Below, piece by piece: positions 8,869-17,092 of a stretch of 64,000 nucleotides of DNA. Under the pieces are notes generated by a model. It did not search any database and had not been told where the DNA came from. It saw only the letters and a list, made by a program, of their open reading frames with translations. Both the position numbers and the translations under genes were made by a program. The first letter of the stretch is position 1, and each line of letters starts with the position of its first letter. The DNA is from Adlercreutzia mucosicola DSM 19490. Its GTDB lineage: Bacteria > Actinomycetota > Coriobacteriia > Coriobacteriales > Eggerthellaceae. The stretch covers positions 83,043-147,042 of the forward strand of contig NZ_AUGK01000007.1 of assembly GCF_000422625.1 (NCBI RefSeq), given 5' to 3'.

Positions 8869-9852
8869 ATGACCATGCGGCAGGCGGAGATGCTTCTTGC
8901 GGGGATCATCGCGGCGCGGGCGACGTCATTTCTGTTCAGTAAGATGCTGTTGGTCGATATGGGCCCGTTCTCGCTTTTGGGGCTGCGGTTCCTGCTGGCC
9001 TTCGCCGTGCTGGCCGTGGTGTTCCATCGGCCGCTGATGCGGGCCTCGCGGCGCGCACTGCGGGCCGGCTGCGTGCTGGGCGTCATCTTCTTCACGACGA
9101 TGTCTTTGGAGCTGAACGCTCTGGTGACGGCCCCGTCATCCACGGTGTCCTTCCTGGAGAACCTGGCCATCGTGCTCGTGCCCGTGGCCGGCGCGGTGCT
9201 GCTGCGCCGTCGGCCGCCGTGGCCGGTGATGCTGGCCGCGGTGATGGCGCTTGCGGGGGTGGCCGCGCTCACGCTGGGTCGCGGCGGCGTGGGGTCGTTC
9301 GGTCTGGGCGAGGCGCTGGCGCTGACGGCGGCCCTTTCGTATACGGCATCCATTCTGGCGACGAAGCACTTCGCGGGCCAGGGCGATGCGCTGGCCATCG
9401 GCATCGTGGAGATCGGGGTCATGGGGGCGCTCGGCGCGGTGGCCGCCTTCGCGTTCGAGCAGCCGACGCTGCCGGCGGGTCGTGCCGAGTGGGGTGCCCT
9501 GGCCGCGCTCGTGGTGGTGTGCACGGGCTTCGGCTTCACCTTGCAGCCCGTGGCCCAGCAGCATCTGTCCGCCGACCAGGTGGGACTGTTCTGCGCGCTG
9601 ACGCCGCTGGTGGCCGGCGGCCTGGGCATCGCGGTGCTCGGCGAGCCCTGCGACGAGTTCACGCTGGCGGGCATGGGTCTTATCGTGGTGGCCATCGTGC
9701 TGGCGAGTGGCGTGCTCCACGGCCCTCGCGGGCGGGCCGAGCGCCGCTGGGGCACCCGCGAGGCGCACCGCCGCCCGGCATCGGCTAGACAGTTCACGGC
9801 CCGGCTACGGCTTTCCCCTCGTTTTGTGACAAGGATGCGGCGCACGCGGTAA
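8869..9852 (+). CDS. DMT superfamily (EamA) exporter
   Basis: About 327 residues with ten hydrophobic helices in two EamA repeats (the second begins near GLGEALALTAALSYTASI). The family exports amino acids, nucleobases, sugars or drugs; the substrate cannot be assigned here. The tail after the last helix is basic and Arg-rich. Start: ATG 8869 has AAGGGGG 6 bases upstream; an ATG two codons later and a TTG further upstream are less well placed. Probable target of the divergent LysR protein. Confidence 0.83.
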   Translation: MTMRQAEMLLAGIIAARATSFLFSKMLLVDMGPFSLLGLRFLLAFAVLAVVFHRPLMRASRRALRAGCVLGVIFFTTMSLELNALVTAPSSTVSFLENLAIVLVPVAGAVLLRRRPPWPVMLAAVMALAGVAALTLGRGGVGSFGLGEALALTAALSYTASILATKHFAGQGDALAIGIVEIGVMGALGAVAAFAFEQPTLPAGRAEWGALAALVVVCTGFGFTLQPVAQQHLSADQVGLFCALTPLVAGGLGIAVLGEPCDEFTLAGMGLIVVAIVLASGVLHGPRGRAERRWGTREAHRRPASARQFTARLRLSPRFVTRMRRTR

Positions 9853-9931
9853 AGGGGCGCGGCGGCGGGTAGGCTCTGAAGCGTATTCGGCGCACCTTTT
9901 CGGGGCGCTTTTCGCGACTAAGGAGCCAACC

Positions 9932-11419
9932 ATGGCAGAGACAACCCCATCCTTCACGGTCACTATCAATGACGGCGCAAAGGGCGCTGCGCCCGCCCAG
10001 CCGGTGCCCGAGCCGGCCAGCAAGGCGATGACCTGGACCAACGGCAAGCAGACCGTCAAGTACACCACCACCGCCGAGCTGCTGCCGTTGCACACCGACG
10101 ACGGCGAGCTCATCGGGCACATGTTCGCCCTGTCCTACGTCAGCGACGAGAAGGACAAGACCGACCGCCCCGTCACCTTCTGCTGGAACGGCGGCCCGGG
10201 CGGCTCGTCGGCCATGGTGAACATCGGCGGCCTCGGCCCGCGCCGCGTGCCCATCAACAGCTTGAGGCAGCTGCCCTGCCCCACTGCGCCCGAGGATAAC
10301 CCCTACTCGCTGCTGCCCACCACCGACCTGGTGTACCTGGACGCCATGGGCACCGGCTACTCCCAGGTGGCCAAGGACTACGACCCGAAGAAGGTTTGGG
10401 GCGTCGACGGCGACGCGGATGCCTTCATGCGCGGCATCGCCCAATGGCTCACTGCCCACGAGCGCTGGAACACCCCGCTGTACCTCTATGGCGAGTCCTA
10501 CGGCACCATGCGCAACTCGGTGCTCATGCGCGTGCTCGGCGAGCGCGGCATTGCGCTCACGGGCGTCATCGAGCAGTCCTCCATCTTGGACTACGCGCCC
10601 ACCCTGGCCGGCAACGACCTGTACTACATGGGCATGCTGCCGGTGTACGCCGCCACGGCCAACTACTTCGGGAAGGCCGGCGCCGGCGTGGACCAGTTCG
10701 CGTGGTTTGACAAGGCGTGGAAGTTCGTGGACGAGAAGTACGGCCGCGCCCTCATTGCGAGCGATTCCATCACCCCGGCCGAGGAGCACGAGCTGGCCGT
10801 CGAGATGAGCGAGCTGATCGGCCTGCCCGCGGAGTTCATCGAGAAGCGCCATCTGCGCATCGAGCTGGACACCTTCCGTAAGAGCATCATGGCCGATGAG
10901 GGCCTGTTCTGCGGCCGGTATGACACCCGCTTCACCGAGCCGGCCTACATGGACGTCCAGGGTGACAACGAGTTCTTCGCCGGCGAGGATCCCTCGGGCG
11001 ACGCCATCATGACCCCCGACCAGTCCGCGTGGATGAAGCTCGTGCAGGAAACTGGCTTTAAGGGCTCGTCCATCAACATGCTGTTGTCCATGAAGGTGAA
11101 CGAGGAATGGAACTGGACCCACCAGGCCCCCGGCACCATGGGCAGCCCCGTGTGCCCGAACACCGCCTACGACATGGGCACGGCCCTGCGCCGCAACCCG
11201 TTCTGCCGCGTGCTGTTCTTCGGCGGCATCCACGATGCGGCCACGCCGTTCTGGAACGTGAAGCACTCCATCTCCAAGATGTTCATGCCCGCCTCCATCA
11301 CGGACCGCATCGAGTACAAAGTGCACGAGAACGGGCACATGGCCTATGAAGACCTGCCCACGTTGGAGAAGATGATTCCCGAGCTGGAGGCCTTCTACGC
11401 GAAGCGCCACGAGGCTTAA
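9932..11419 (+). CDS. Serine carboxypeptidase-like peptidase (S10 family)
   Basis: 495 residues with the S10 alpha/beta-hydrolase signatures: the oxyanion-region motif CWNGGPGGSSAM (about residues 84-95) and the nucleophile motif YGESYGT with Ser189. The C-terminal ENGHMAY carries the candidate catalytic His. There is no signal peptide, so a cytoplasmic place is likely, unlike the vacuolar or secreted eukaryotic enzymes. The role would be removal of C-terminal residues from peptides. ATG with AAGGAG upstream; single-gene unit ended by the hairpin at 11436-11471. GC and codon use match the neighbours. Confidence 0.85.
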   Translation: MAETTPSFTVTINDGAKGAAPAQPVPEPASKAMTWTNGKQTVKYTTTAELLPLHTDDGELIGHMFALSYVSDEKDKTDRPVTFCWNGGPGGSSAMVNIGGLGPRRVPINSLRQLPCPTAPEDNPYSLLPTTDLVYLDAMGTGYSQVAKDYDPKKVWGVDGDADAFMRGIAQWLTAHERWNTPLYLYGESYGTMRNSVLMRVLGERGIALTGVIEQSSILDYAPTLAGNDLYYMGMLPVYAATANYFGKAGAGVDQFAWFDKAWKFVDEKYGRALIASDSITPAEEHELAVEMSELIGLPAEFIEKRHLRIELDTFRKSIMADEGLFCGRYDTRFTEPAYMDVQGDNEFFAGEDPSGDAIMTPDQSAWMKLVQETGFKGSSINMLLSMKVNEEWNWTHQAPGTMGSPVCPNTAYDMGTALRRNPFCRVLFFGGIHDAATPFWNVKHSISKMFMPASITDRIEYKVHENGHMAYEDLPTLEKMIPELEAFYAKRHEA

Positions 11420-11435
11420 GGGACTCGCCTTTTGC

Positions 11436-11471
11436 GGCTGGTGCTCGCGCGCTTTCGGGCGAGCACCAGCC
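11436..11471. terminator. Bidirectional hairpin between convergent genes
   Basis: Perfect 13-bp stem (11436-11448 with 11459-11471), 10-base loop, sitting 16 bases after the peptidase stop and one base after the stop of the convergent small gene. There is no strong T run on the plus strand; on the minus strand the stem runs into CGCAAAAGGC. Confidence 0.6.
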
Positions 11472-11472
11472 T

Positions 11473-11928
11473 CTAGGGCTCGCAGGTCCAGCGCTCGCTC
11501 TCGTCGTACCAGATGAAGAGCTCGTAGACGCGCAGGCTGGGGGCCATGAGGTAGGTTTCGGGCGTGAAGCCGAAGGCGGGGCTCGTGCCGTTCATCACGG
11601 CGGTGCCCAACAGCATTTCGGCGTTGGCCTCGGTGAGGCCGTTCTCGGCGGCGATGCGGGCCGCCTCGGCGGGGTGCTCGTCCAGCCAGATCTCGGCCTG
11701 GGCCTCGATATGGGGCATCTCGCCCAACAGGGCTTCCTGGCGCAGGGCGCGCAGCTCATCGATGCGATCGTAGTAGTCGGTGCGCACCCGCGGCGTGCGC
11801 ACGCCCTCGGTAACGTAGAGGCGCACCAGCTCCATGGGCATGCGCTGGGCCAGATCATGCAAGGCCGCGCTGAATTCGCGGGATTTCCGCCACGTCGAGC
11901 GGGCAAATGCCACTTCGGTGGTAATCAT
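11473..11928 (-). CDS. Hypothetical protein, 151 residues
   Basis: I do not recognise the family. The protein is soluble, mostly helical, rich in Glu/Arg, with no signal or membrane segment. Start ATG 11928 follows AAGGAGC closely. The centre (YYDRIDELRALRQEALLG) looks like a short amphipathic or coiled helix, and the C-terminus is aromatic (YELFIWYDESERWTCEP). It is preceded upstream by a decayed XRE gene, so the two may once have formed a unit. Confidence 0.6.
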   Translation of the reverse strand: MITTEVAFARSTWRKSREFSAALHDLAQRMPMELVRLYVTEGVRTPRVRTDYYDRIDELRALRQEALLGEMPHIEAQAEIWLDEHPAEAARIAAENGLTEANAEMLLGTAVMNGTSPAFGFTPETYLMAPSLRVYELFIWYDESERWTCEP

Positions 11929-11973
11929 GGGGGCTCCTTGGGGTCGTTTGAGCTGCGAATGAAGCCACCGCCA

Positions 11974-12217
11974 CTATAGCACGCGCCCCGCTTTTGTGCC
12001 CCGGCCAAAATCGTAACGAAGAGGGAACGGGAGCGCGTAAGATTGCAGACCGGCGAGAAGGTCGAGCCGGTATGACTGTTCGGTCGTTCTCCAGGTTGGA
12101 AATGAGGAAGCGGCTGACGGCGCATAAGTTGGCCAGGCCGGTTTGGGCGAGGTTCTGGCGTTTTCGCTCGGCGCGGATGGCCGCTCCGAGATCCTTCGAG
12201 GTGCAGGCGGGACTCAT
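11974..12217 (-). pseudogene. Decayed XRE/HipB-like regulator (frameshifted)
   Basis: Reading from ATG 12217 the first 45 residues match a HipB-type helix-turn-helix (DLGAAIRAERKRQNLAQ, then VSRFLISNLEND). After that, around 12065, the frame turns into unrelated Arg/Pro-rich sequence. A different frame then gives the expected antitoxin continuation (YRLDLLAGLQSYALPFPLRY) and a stop at 11974-11976. So a single frameshift separates two halves of one former small DNA-binding protein. No HipA-like toxin partner is nearby. Confidence 0.6.
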
Positions 12218-12229
12218 GGCGCTCTCTCA

Positions 12230-12288
12230 ATTTCTGCGTACGACGAAATTTCTGGCGAAATGTTCCAAATTCGCGCGTACGCAGAAAT
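12230..12288. repeat. Short inverted-repeat element
   Basis: Perfect 13-bp inverted repeat ATTTCTGCGTACG (12230-12242) and its complement (12276-12288) around a 33-base AT-rich centre. It lies between the decayed XRE gene and the MOSC gene and resembles the other intergenic elements of the window in layout. Confidence 0.65.
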
Positions 12289-12307
12289 CCCAAGGACCTT
12301 TGGTCGC

Positions 12308-12318
12308 GGGGGGGGGGG
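12308..12318. repeat. Homopolymer run of 11 G
   Basis: Eleven consecutive G directly beside the stop codon of the MOSC gene (12319-12321). It lies outside any intact gene, so slippage would not change a protein. A second run of ten G occurs at 55409-55418. Such runs are also prone to sequencing error. Confidence 0.7.
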
Positions 12319-12750
12319 CTACTCCGCGATCTCGATGGTGTCGCCGGGGGCGATGGCACCCCCTTCGATGACCCTGCAGAACACGCCCTCGCGGGGCATG
12401 ATGCAGTCGCCCACCTGATGGTAGATGGCGCAGTGGGCGTGGCACTGCTTGCCGACCTGAGTCAGCTCCAGCACCACGTCGCCGCAGGCGAAGCGCGTGC
12501 CGATGGGGAGGCTCTTCAAGTCGAAACCCTCCACGACGATGTTCTCGCCGAAGGAACCGTGGCCCACGTCGGCCCCGCGCGCCTTGAAGGCTTCGATCTG
12601 CTCGTAGGACAAAAGGCTCACCTGGCGGTGCCACGGCCCGCCGTGGGCGTCGCCCTCGATGCCCCAATCGGGCTTCAGCTCGATGGCGTCCTGTTCGGTT
12701 TTCTGGATTCCCTTGATGCTGCTCGTGCATACGGCTTTGACAACGCCCAT
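12319..12750 (-). CDS. MOSC domain protein
   Basis: 143 residues, a stand-alone MOSC (molybdenum cofactor sulfurase C-terminal) domain. The typical opening (GIQKTEQDAIELKPDWGIEGDAHGG) and the conserved Cys region GKQCHAHCAI are present. Such small proteins are thought to carry sulfur or bind Moco; several anaerobe genomes use them in molybdoenzyme maturation. Start at 12750 rather than 57 bases upstream, because AGAAAGG precedes it and the extra residues do not belong to the fold. No molybdenum genes are adjacent. Confidence 0.83.
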   Translation of the reverse strand: MGVVKAVCTSSIKGIQKTEQDAIELKPDWGIEGDAHGGPWHRQVSLLSYEQIEAFKARGADVGHGSFGENIVVEGFDLKSLPIGTRFACGDVVLELTQVGKQCHAHCAIYHQVGDCIMPREGVFCRVIEGGAIAPGDTIEIAE

Positions 12751-13008
12751 GATGCACCTTTCTCGCTGGCGACAGGCCGTGCGCCACTCTCGACCCGCCC
12801 GGTGCATCGGACATATCCCCGGCCCGCTGCACGACGAGAGGGGGAAACTTCGGCGTGGGGAAAATTCTAGCGAATTCCTGGACTATTCGCAAGGGAGAAT
12901 AATAGGAAGGGTTGGGAGTGTCGGAGAAGGACGGCTAGGCGTGTTGGGAGAGGGCGGCGATCCGCAGGGGTGCCCGCGTGCGGAAAGAGCGGCGACGCCA
13001 GGGGAGTG

Positions 13009-14355
13009 TCACCAGGGGAGGGTGATCATGCAGATGAGGAGCAATCCCGCGAGGAAGATCATGTTCACGGCGCTGAACAGACCGAGAAAGCGGGCGGTGG
13101 ACAGCTCGGGCATGGTGCGCGTTTGGGGAAACACCTTGCGCACGCTGGTGAAATGCTGAAGGGTGATGAGACTGGCGAGCGAGCCCACAAGCGTGCCCGC
13201 GCCGCCGATGTTCACGCCGACGAGCAGAGGCTGCCACGCGTCCGTGAAATGTGACAGCAGCACGGCGGCGGGCACGTTGCTGATGACTTGGCTTGCGCCG
13301 GCGCTGATAACGAGGCCGTGATCGTCCATGAGCGGGCCGAGCCACGCGGCCAGTTCGGGGATGCGGGCCAGGTTCCCCGCGAACACGAAGAAGCAGGCGA
13401 AGGTGGCGAGCAGCGGCCAGTCCACGGCGGCCAGCGCCCGGCGGTCGAGCGCGGCGAGGGCGACGGCCACGATGACGACGGCCACGGCGATGGGCAGGAC
13501 GCGGAACACGGCCAGCAGCGTGAGGGCCAGCAGCACGCCGTAGGCGCCGAGACGGCGGCGACTGAGCGGCATGATGGGAACGGTTGCGGCCGGCGCTAAT
13601 GCGGCCGCAACTGAATGCGGCGGGGTTGCGGGCGGTGCTGAAGCGGCCGGAGCCGAAGGCGATGGAGTCGTCGCCGGCGCAGGGGAGGCGGGAGTTTCCG
13701 CGGCGGAGGCGGGCGCGCCCCTGCTCGCTGTCGTTTCTCCGCCGGCCGTTGCGCGCGTGCTGGCTTCCCCGCTCGCATTCTTCCTGCCGGGTCGCTCTGC
13801 GAGCCACCAAGTAGCGGCAACGACGCCGATCGCGGACACAGCGAAGGGGAGCGCCATGGTGCGCAGGAAGTCGCCAAGGTGCAGCCCGTAGTACGAGTAC
13901 AGGTACAGGTTCTGCGGATTGCCGAAGGGCACGATCATGCCGCAGAGGTTCGCCGCCAGGCTCTGCAGCACGAAGACGGCCGGTATCAGTCGTGTCTGCC
14001 CTGCGCCCACGAGGGTGGCGGCCGACAGCGGCAGCATCATGATGAGAGCCATGTCGTTGGTGGCCACGCACGAGAGCACCGCCGTGGTGAGTACGAGCGC
14101 AAGCGCAAGGGATCGCGGGCTCCCGAATCGCGCGACGACGGTCCGGGCCGCGCGGTCGAAAGCGCCCATGAGCCTGAGAGCGCTCGCCACGGCCAGCACG
14201 CAGAACAGGCAGCCGAGCGTCTTCCCGTCGAAATATCCCCAATACGCGCTGTCGGGCGGCACCGCCACCATGGAGACTACCGCCGCTACGGCCGATACCG
14301 CAAGCACGGCGTGCTCGCGCAGAAAGGCGATGGGGGCGAAGACGGTGGCGTGCAA
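13009..14355 (-). CDS. Ion/anion permease of the ArsB/NhaD-SLC13 (IT) superfamily
   Basis: About 448 residues, 10-12 hydrophobic helices in two related halves. Each half has a helix-break Asn-rich region (CVATNDMALIMMLPLSA and QVISNVPAAVLL), the hallmark of the ion-transporter superfamily. A long Ala/Pro/Ser-rich loop (about 70 residues) separates the halves. It resembles YbiR-type anion transporters and Na+/H+ or arsenite permeases; the substrate is open. Start: TTG 14355 with AAGAAAGGG 6 bases upstream is best; an ATG 69 bases further up gives a non-homologous leader. Monocistronic. Confidence 0.75.
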   Translation of the reverse strand: MHATVFAPIAFLREHAVLAVSAVAAVVSMVAVPPDSAYWGYFDGKTLGCLFCVLAVASALRLMGAFDRAARTVVARFGSPRSLALALVLTTAVLSCVATNDMALIMMLPLSAATLVGAGQTRLIPAVFVLQSLAANLCGMIVPFGNPQNLYLYSYYGLHLGDFLRTMALPFAVSAIGVVAATWWLAERPGRKNASGEASTRATAGGETTASRGAPASAAETPASPAPATTPSPSAPAASAPPATPPHSVAAALAPAATVPIMPLSRRRLGAYGVLLALTLLAVFRVLPIAVAVVIVAVALAALDRRALAAVDWPLLATFACFFVFAGNLARIPELAAWLGPLMDDHGLVISAGASQVISNVPAAVLLSHFTDAWQPLLVGVNIGGAGTLVGSLASLITLQHFTSVRKVFPQTRTMPELSTARFLGLFSAVNMIFLAGLLLICMITLPW

Positions 14356-14529
14356 GGGGCGCCCTTTCTTGAAATCGGCAACGCTCGTAGTGTACCCCAA
14401 CCTTCCGCGAACGCAGGGTGCCACTGCCGGGAAGGTCCGGCGTTACGGACGAGACCCCGATAGGGGGACTGGAAACAAAAGCTTCCGACCCCATTATTGG
14501 GGCTCAGCTTATAGGGCCCTTCTCTGCAC

Positions 14530-14681
14530 GAGATTTCGAGTTATGAGCGTCTGATTCTCGCGTCGTGCCCAATGTCCAGAAACGGCTTTCGGAAAATGCC
14601 TGGTCAGAGTGTTTCCAGTATTCGGGCTTTTCCGATTTTCCGAAGAAATCGTCTCTGGAGACGCTCATAACTCGAAATCTC
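14530..14681. repeat. Long perfect inverted-repeat element (23-bp arms, 106-base centre)
   Basis: Arms at 14530-14552 and 14659-14681 are perfect reverse complements over 23 bases and include the core TTATGAGCGTC. Flanks continue with TGCA on both sides after one mismatch. Inside, a second perfect 10-bp pair TTCGGAAAAT (14588-14597) and its complement (14635-14644) makes a nested stem. The whole could fold into a rod-like RNA or a DNA cruciform of about 150 bases. No ORF is inside. The same core recurs in the element at 49398-49523. Confidence 0.8.
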
Positions 14682-14723
14682 ATGCATTTTTGGGGTGGTT
14701 CGATAACCGAGAGGCGGCGCGGC

Positions 14724-15479
14724 TTAGGAAAGTGCGGCATACTCCTCATCGGTGACGGGCTCGCACCACTCGTTCGCGCAGGCGGTGCCCGGAGCCTCGA
14801 AAGCTACGTGGCTCATCCAATGGTCGGCGGCCGCGCCGTGCCAGTGCTTCACATTGGCGGGGATGACCACCACGTCGCCGGGCAGAAGCCTGCGAGCTGG
14901 CTGGCCCCATTCCTGGTACCAGCCCTCGCCATCGGTGACGAGCAGGATCTGGCCGCCGCCCTCTTCCGCATGGTGGATGTGCCAGTTGTTGCGGCAGCCA
15001 GGCTCGAAGGTGACGTTGGCTACGAACTGGGTTTTTTCCGGGTCGGTCAGCGGGTTTAAGTACGACTGCCCGGTGAAGTACTGCGCATAGGCGTCGTTCG
15101 GGCCGCCCAAGCCGAAGATGCCGCCATGGGCGTGGGGGTTCTCAAGGTCCTGCGGGTCGTCGGTGTACACCTTCAGCGCCACGCGGAAAGCCGCCCAGGC
15201 GTTGGGCCAGCCGGCGTAGAAGGCTCCGTGGGTGAGGATGGCGGCCATTTCCTTCCGGGTCACGCCATTCTTCTTAGCTGTGATCACGTGATGCTCGAAG
15301 GAGGCATCGGCCATTCCCTTGGCCACCAGTGTGGTCACCGTGAGAATGGAGCGCATTTTTTGGCTGAGTGCGTCATCGCTCCACACTTCTCCGAACAGCA
15401 CGTCGTCGTTCAAGGCGGCGAACTGGGGCGCGAAGGTGCCGAGCGCATCGCGGCCGGCGGTCTGGACTACTTTGGTCAT
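14724..15479 (-). CDS. Carboxymuconolactone decarboxylase-like and cupin fusion protein
   Basis: 251 residues, two domains. Residues 1-110 are an AhpD/CMD-type all-helical domain, but the thiol CXXC of AhpD is absent (the region reads ASFEHHV). Residues 125-245 are a cupin with a metal-binding His set (NNWHIHHAEEGG, later VKHWHGA). Proteins of this layout are frequent in anaerobes next to oxidoreductases; the reaction is not established. ATG 15479 with GGAAAGGAT upstream. It may share a transcript with the fluoride exporter at 15556. Confidence 0.83.
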   Translation of the reverse strand: MTKVVQTAGRDALGTFAPQFAALNDDVLFGEVWSDDALSQKMRSILTVTTLVAKGMADASFEHHVITAKKNGVTRKEMAAILTHGAFYAGWPNAWAAFRVALKVYTDDPQDLENPHAHGGIFGLGGPNDAYAQYFTGQSYLNPLTDPEKTQFVANVTFEPGCRNNWHIHHAEEGGGQILLVTDGEGWYQEWGQPARRLLPGDVVVIPANVKHWHGAAADHWMSHVAFEAPGTACANEWCEPVTDEEYAALS

Positions 15480-15555
15480 GGGGATCCTTTCCGTTGAGGG
15501 CTTGGTTCAACGGTATAACTTCGAGTAAACTCCAAGTCAAGCAAGCCTTCGACGC

Positions 15556-15936
15556 CTACGCGGCCGGCATGAGCATTCGGGCGAGCAGCTTGCCCGCCAG
15601 CACGCCGGCTACGCAGAGGACGACGCTGGCCAGGGCGTAGCCGCCAGCCACGGCCCATTGGCCGCCTTCGATGAGCTCCAGGGTTTCCAGGGAGAAGGTG
15701 GAGAACGTGGTGAAGCCGCCGCACAGTCCCACTTTCAGGAAGAGCACCGCTTCGCGGGGCAGGGCGGTCGGGGCGAGGGATGCGGCCTCCGCGACTGCGC
15801 CGATGACTACCGAGCCGGTGAAGTTGATGAGCAGGGTCACAAGCGGCAGGCCCGATGCCAGGGGAATGAGGCCGAGGCCATAGCGGCTCACCGCGCCCAC
15901 GAAACCGCCCGCCCCCACGCACAGCACGCTCATCAT
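15556..15936 (-). CDS. crcB: Fluoride exporter CrcB/Fluc
   Basis: About 126 residues, four hydrophobic helices. The family signatures are clear: GGFVGAVSRYGLG near the start, NFTGSVVIG, and GGFTTFSTFSLE, which carries the Phe-box and TMH3 break. Fluc channels work as antiparallel dimers and need either a dual-topology single gene or a pair; only one copy lies here. Start at the ATG-ATG pair 15936/15933 behind GAAAGGG. I looked for a fluoride riboswitch on this strand upstream and saw none. Confidence 0.88.
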   Translation of the reverse strand: MMSVLCVGAGGFVGAVSRYGLGLIPLASGLPLVTLLINFTGSVVIGAVAEAASLAPTALPREAVLFLKVGLCGGFTTFSTFSLETLELIEGGQWAVAGGYALASVVLCVAGVLAGKLLARMLMPAA

Positions 15937-16111
15937 GATGTTGCCCTTTCCCCACCGTTTCCGTTTTCGCCAGTATAGGCGATGAGCGGCTGTAAGGGTG
16001 TCCGCGGGCGCTGGGCGCTCGGTTGCCGTGTGGCTGGAGGACGGTTGGCGTGCGGCCGACGGGTGGTGATCGCACGGCTCGCAGACGGACGTGGGGTCTA
16101 CGGAGCGTAGG

Positions 16112-16174
16112 TTGCCAGGGCGGTCGCGAGCGCCCATAATCGGCGGCGTTCAACACTCAGAACGTTCAACATTC
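16112..16174 (+). promoter_or_regulatory. Promoter and direct-repeat operator of the XRE-desulfoferrodoxin gene
   Basis: TTGCCA (16112-16117), 17 bases, CATAAT (16135-16140): a good sigma-70 type promoter. Just downstream, a 12-base direct repeat CGTTCAACACTC (16147-16158) and CGTTCAACATTC (16163-16174), one mismatch, 16 bases apart, covers the expected start of transcription. This fits autoregulation by the gene's own helix-turn-helix domain. Confidence 0.65.
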
Positions 16175-16191
16175 GGAAGAAGGAGCACCCC

Positions 16192-16857
16192 ATGACCTCA
16201 TACATCAGCGGCGCGTCCATCCGCGCCCTGCGCGAGCGGACGGGAATGACCCAGCGGCACCTGGCCGATCGGCTCGGCATCACCGACAAGGCGGTATCGA
16301 AGTGGGAGACGGATCGCGGTCTGCCCGACATCACGCTCGTGGAGCCTCTGGCCTGCGCCCTCGGCGTGTCGGTGGCCGAGCTTCTGTCCGGCGAGCAGAT
16401 CGTGAACGCCAACCGCGCGGGCAACCTGCTGCGGGCGAAGTTCTACGTGTGCCCGCTGTGCGGCAATGTCATCCACGCTACGGGCGAGGCCTCCATCAGC
16501 TGCTGCGGCATTGCGTTGCCGGTGCTGGAAGTGGAGAACGCCGTCGACGGGAGGATTCCCGCGGCTCCCGAGAGCGCGGCGGCCGACCCGTCCGCCCACG
16601 TGCCCCGGGTAGAGGTGGCCGACGGCGAGGTGTATCTTACGATGGAGCACCCCATGGGCAAGGACCACTTCATCAGCTTCATGGCCTATGTGACCACTGA
16701 CCAGGTGTTCTTCCGCAAATTGTACCCCGAGCAGACGGCCGATGCCCACTTCCCCTACCGCGGTCTCGGCACCATTTTCGCCTACTGCAACCGCCACGGC
16801 CTGTTCGCCTGCCGCACCCCGCGCGTCCAGCGCAAGAGCACTGTGCAGCTGGTGTAG
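16192..16857 (+). CDS. XRE-type regulator fused to a desulfoferrodoxin-like iron domain
   Basis: 221 residues. Residues 5-66 form an XRE helix-turn-helix (SIRALRERTGMTQRHLADRL). Residues 84-208 look like desulfoferrodoxin/superoxide reductase: centre I cysteines C87, C90, C104, C105, and centre II ligands H136 (HVP), H153 (EHPM), H159 (KDHF), C199 and H202 (YCNRHG), with the 6- and 3-residue spacings of the enzyme. The Glu-Lys normally before the first His is Ser-Ala, so catalysis is doubtful; an iron- or superoxide-sensing regulator is a reasonable inference. ATG behind AGAAGGAG. A small hairpin at 16863-16879 (two GTCGAC copies) follows the stop. Confidence 0.82.
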   Translation: MTSYISGASIRALRERTGMTQRHLADRLGITDKAVSKWETDRGLPDITLVEPLACALGVSVAELLSGEQIVNANRAGNLLRAKFYVCPLCGNVIHATGEASISCCGIALPVLEVENAVDGRIPAAPESAAADPSAHVPRVEVADGEVYLTMEHPMGKDHFISFMAYVTTDQVFFRKLYPEQTADAHFPYRGLGTIFAYCNRHGLFACRTPRVQRKSTVQLV

Positions 16858-17092
16858 AAAAGGTCGACTTTTTGTCGACGAAACGTTGGGGAGGCGCCCC
16901 CTTCGGTCGTGGTTGGTCGGGAATTACCGGGTGCCCTACGCCTGCGAAGGCGAAGCGGCTGCGGTGGCGGTGGGGTTTTTACCGGAAGTCTTCGTTTTCT
17001 TCCTTGGTGTGCCCTTGATGGGACAGCGGGTGGGATGCAATGCGCTAGAATACCTTGAAATGAAAAGATCGGACAGAAGGAGGGGAGGCACC

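Noticed and set aside
12308..12318. Phase-variable G tract controlling the MOSC gene
   Set aside because: The run lies after the stop codon and cannot change the frame or the promoter of that gene.
14530..14681. Retron-like ncRNA flanked by inverted repeats
   Set aside because: No reverse transcriptase gene anywhere in the window and no msr-type conserved features.
14520..14690. Classical MITE with target-site duplication
   Set aside because: I could not see a clear direct repeat flanking this or the other elements, so transposition is only one possibility.
15937..16060. Possible fluoride riboswitch before crcB
   Set aside because: A GGCGATGAG-like sequence exists only on the opposite strand to the gene and the rest of the motif does not follow.
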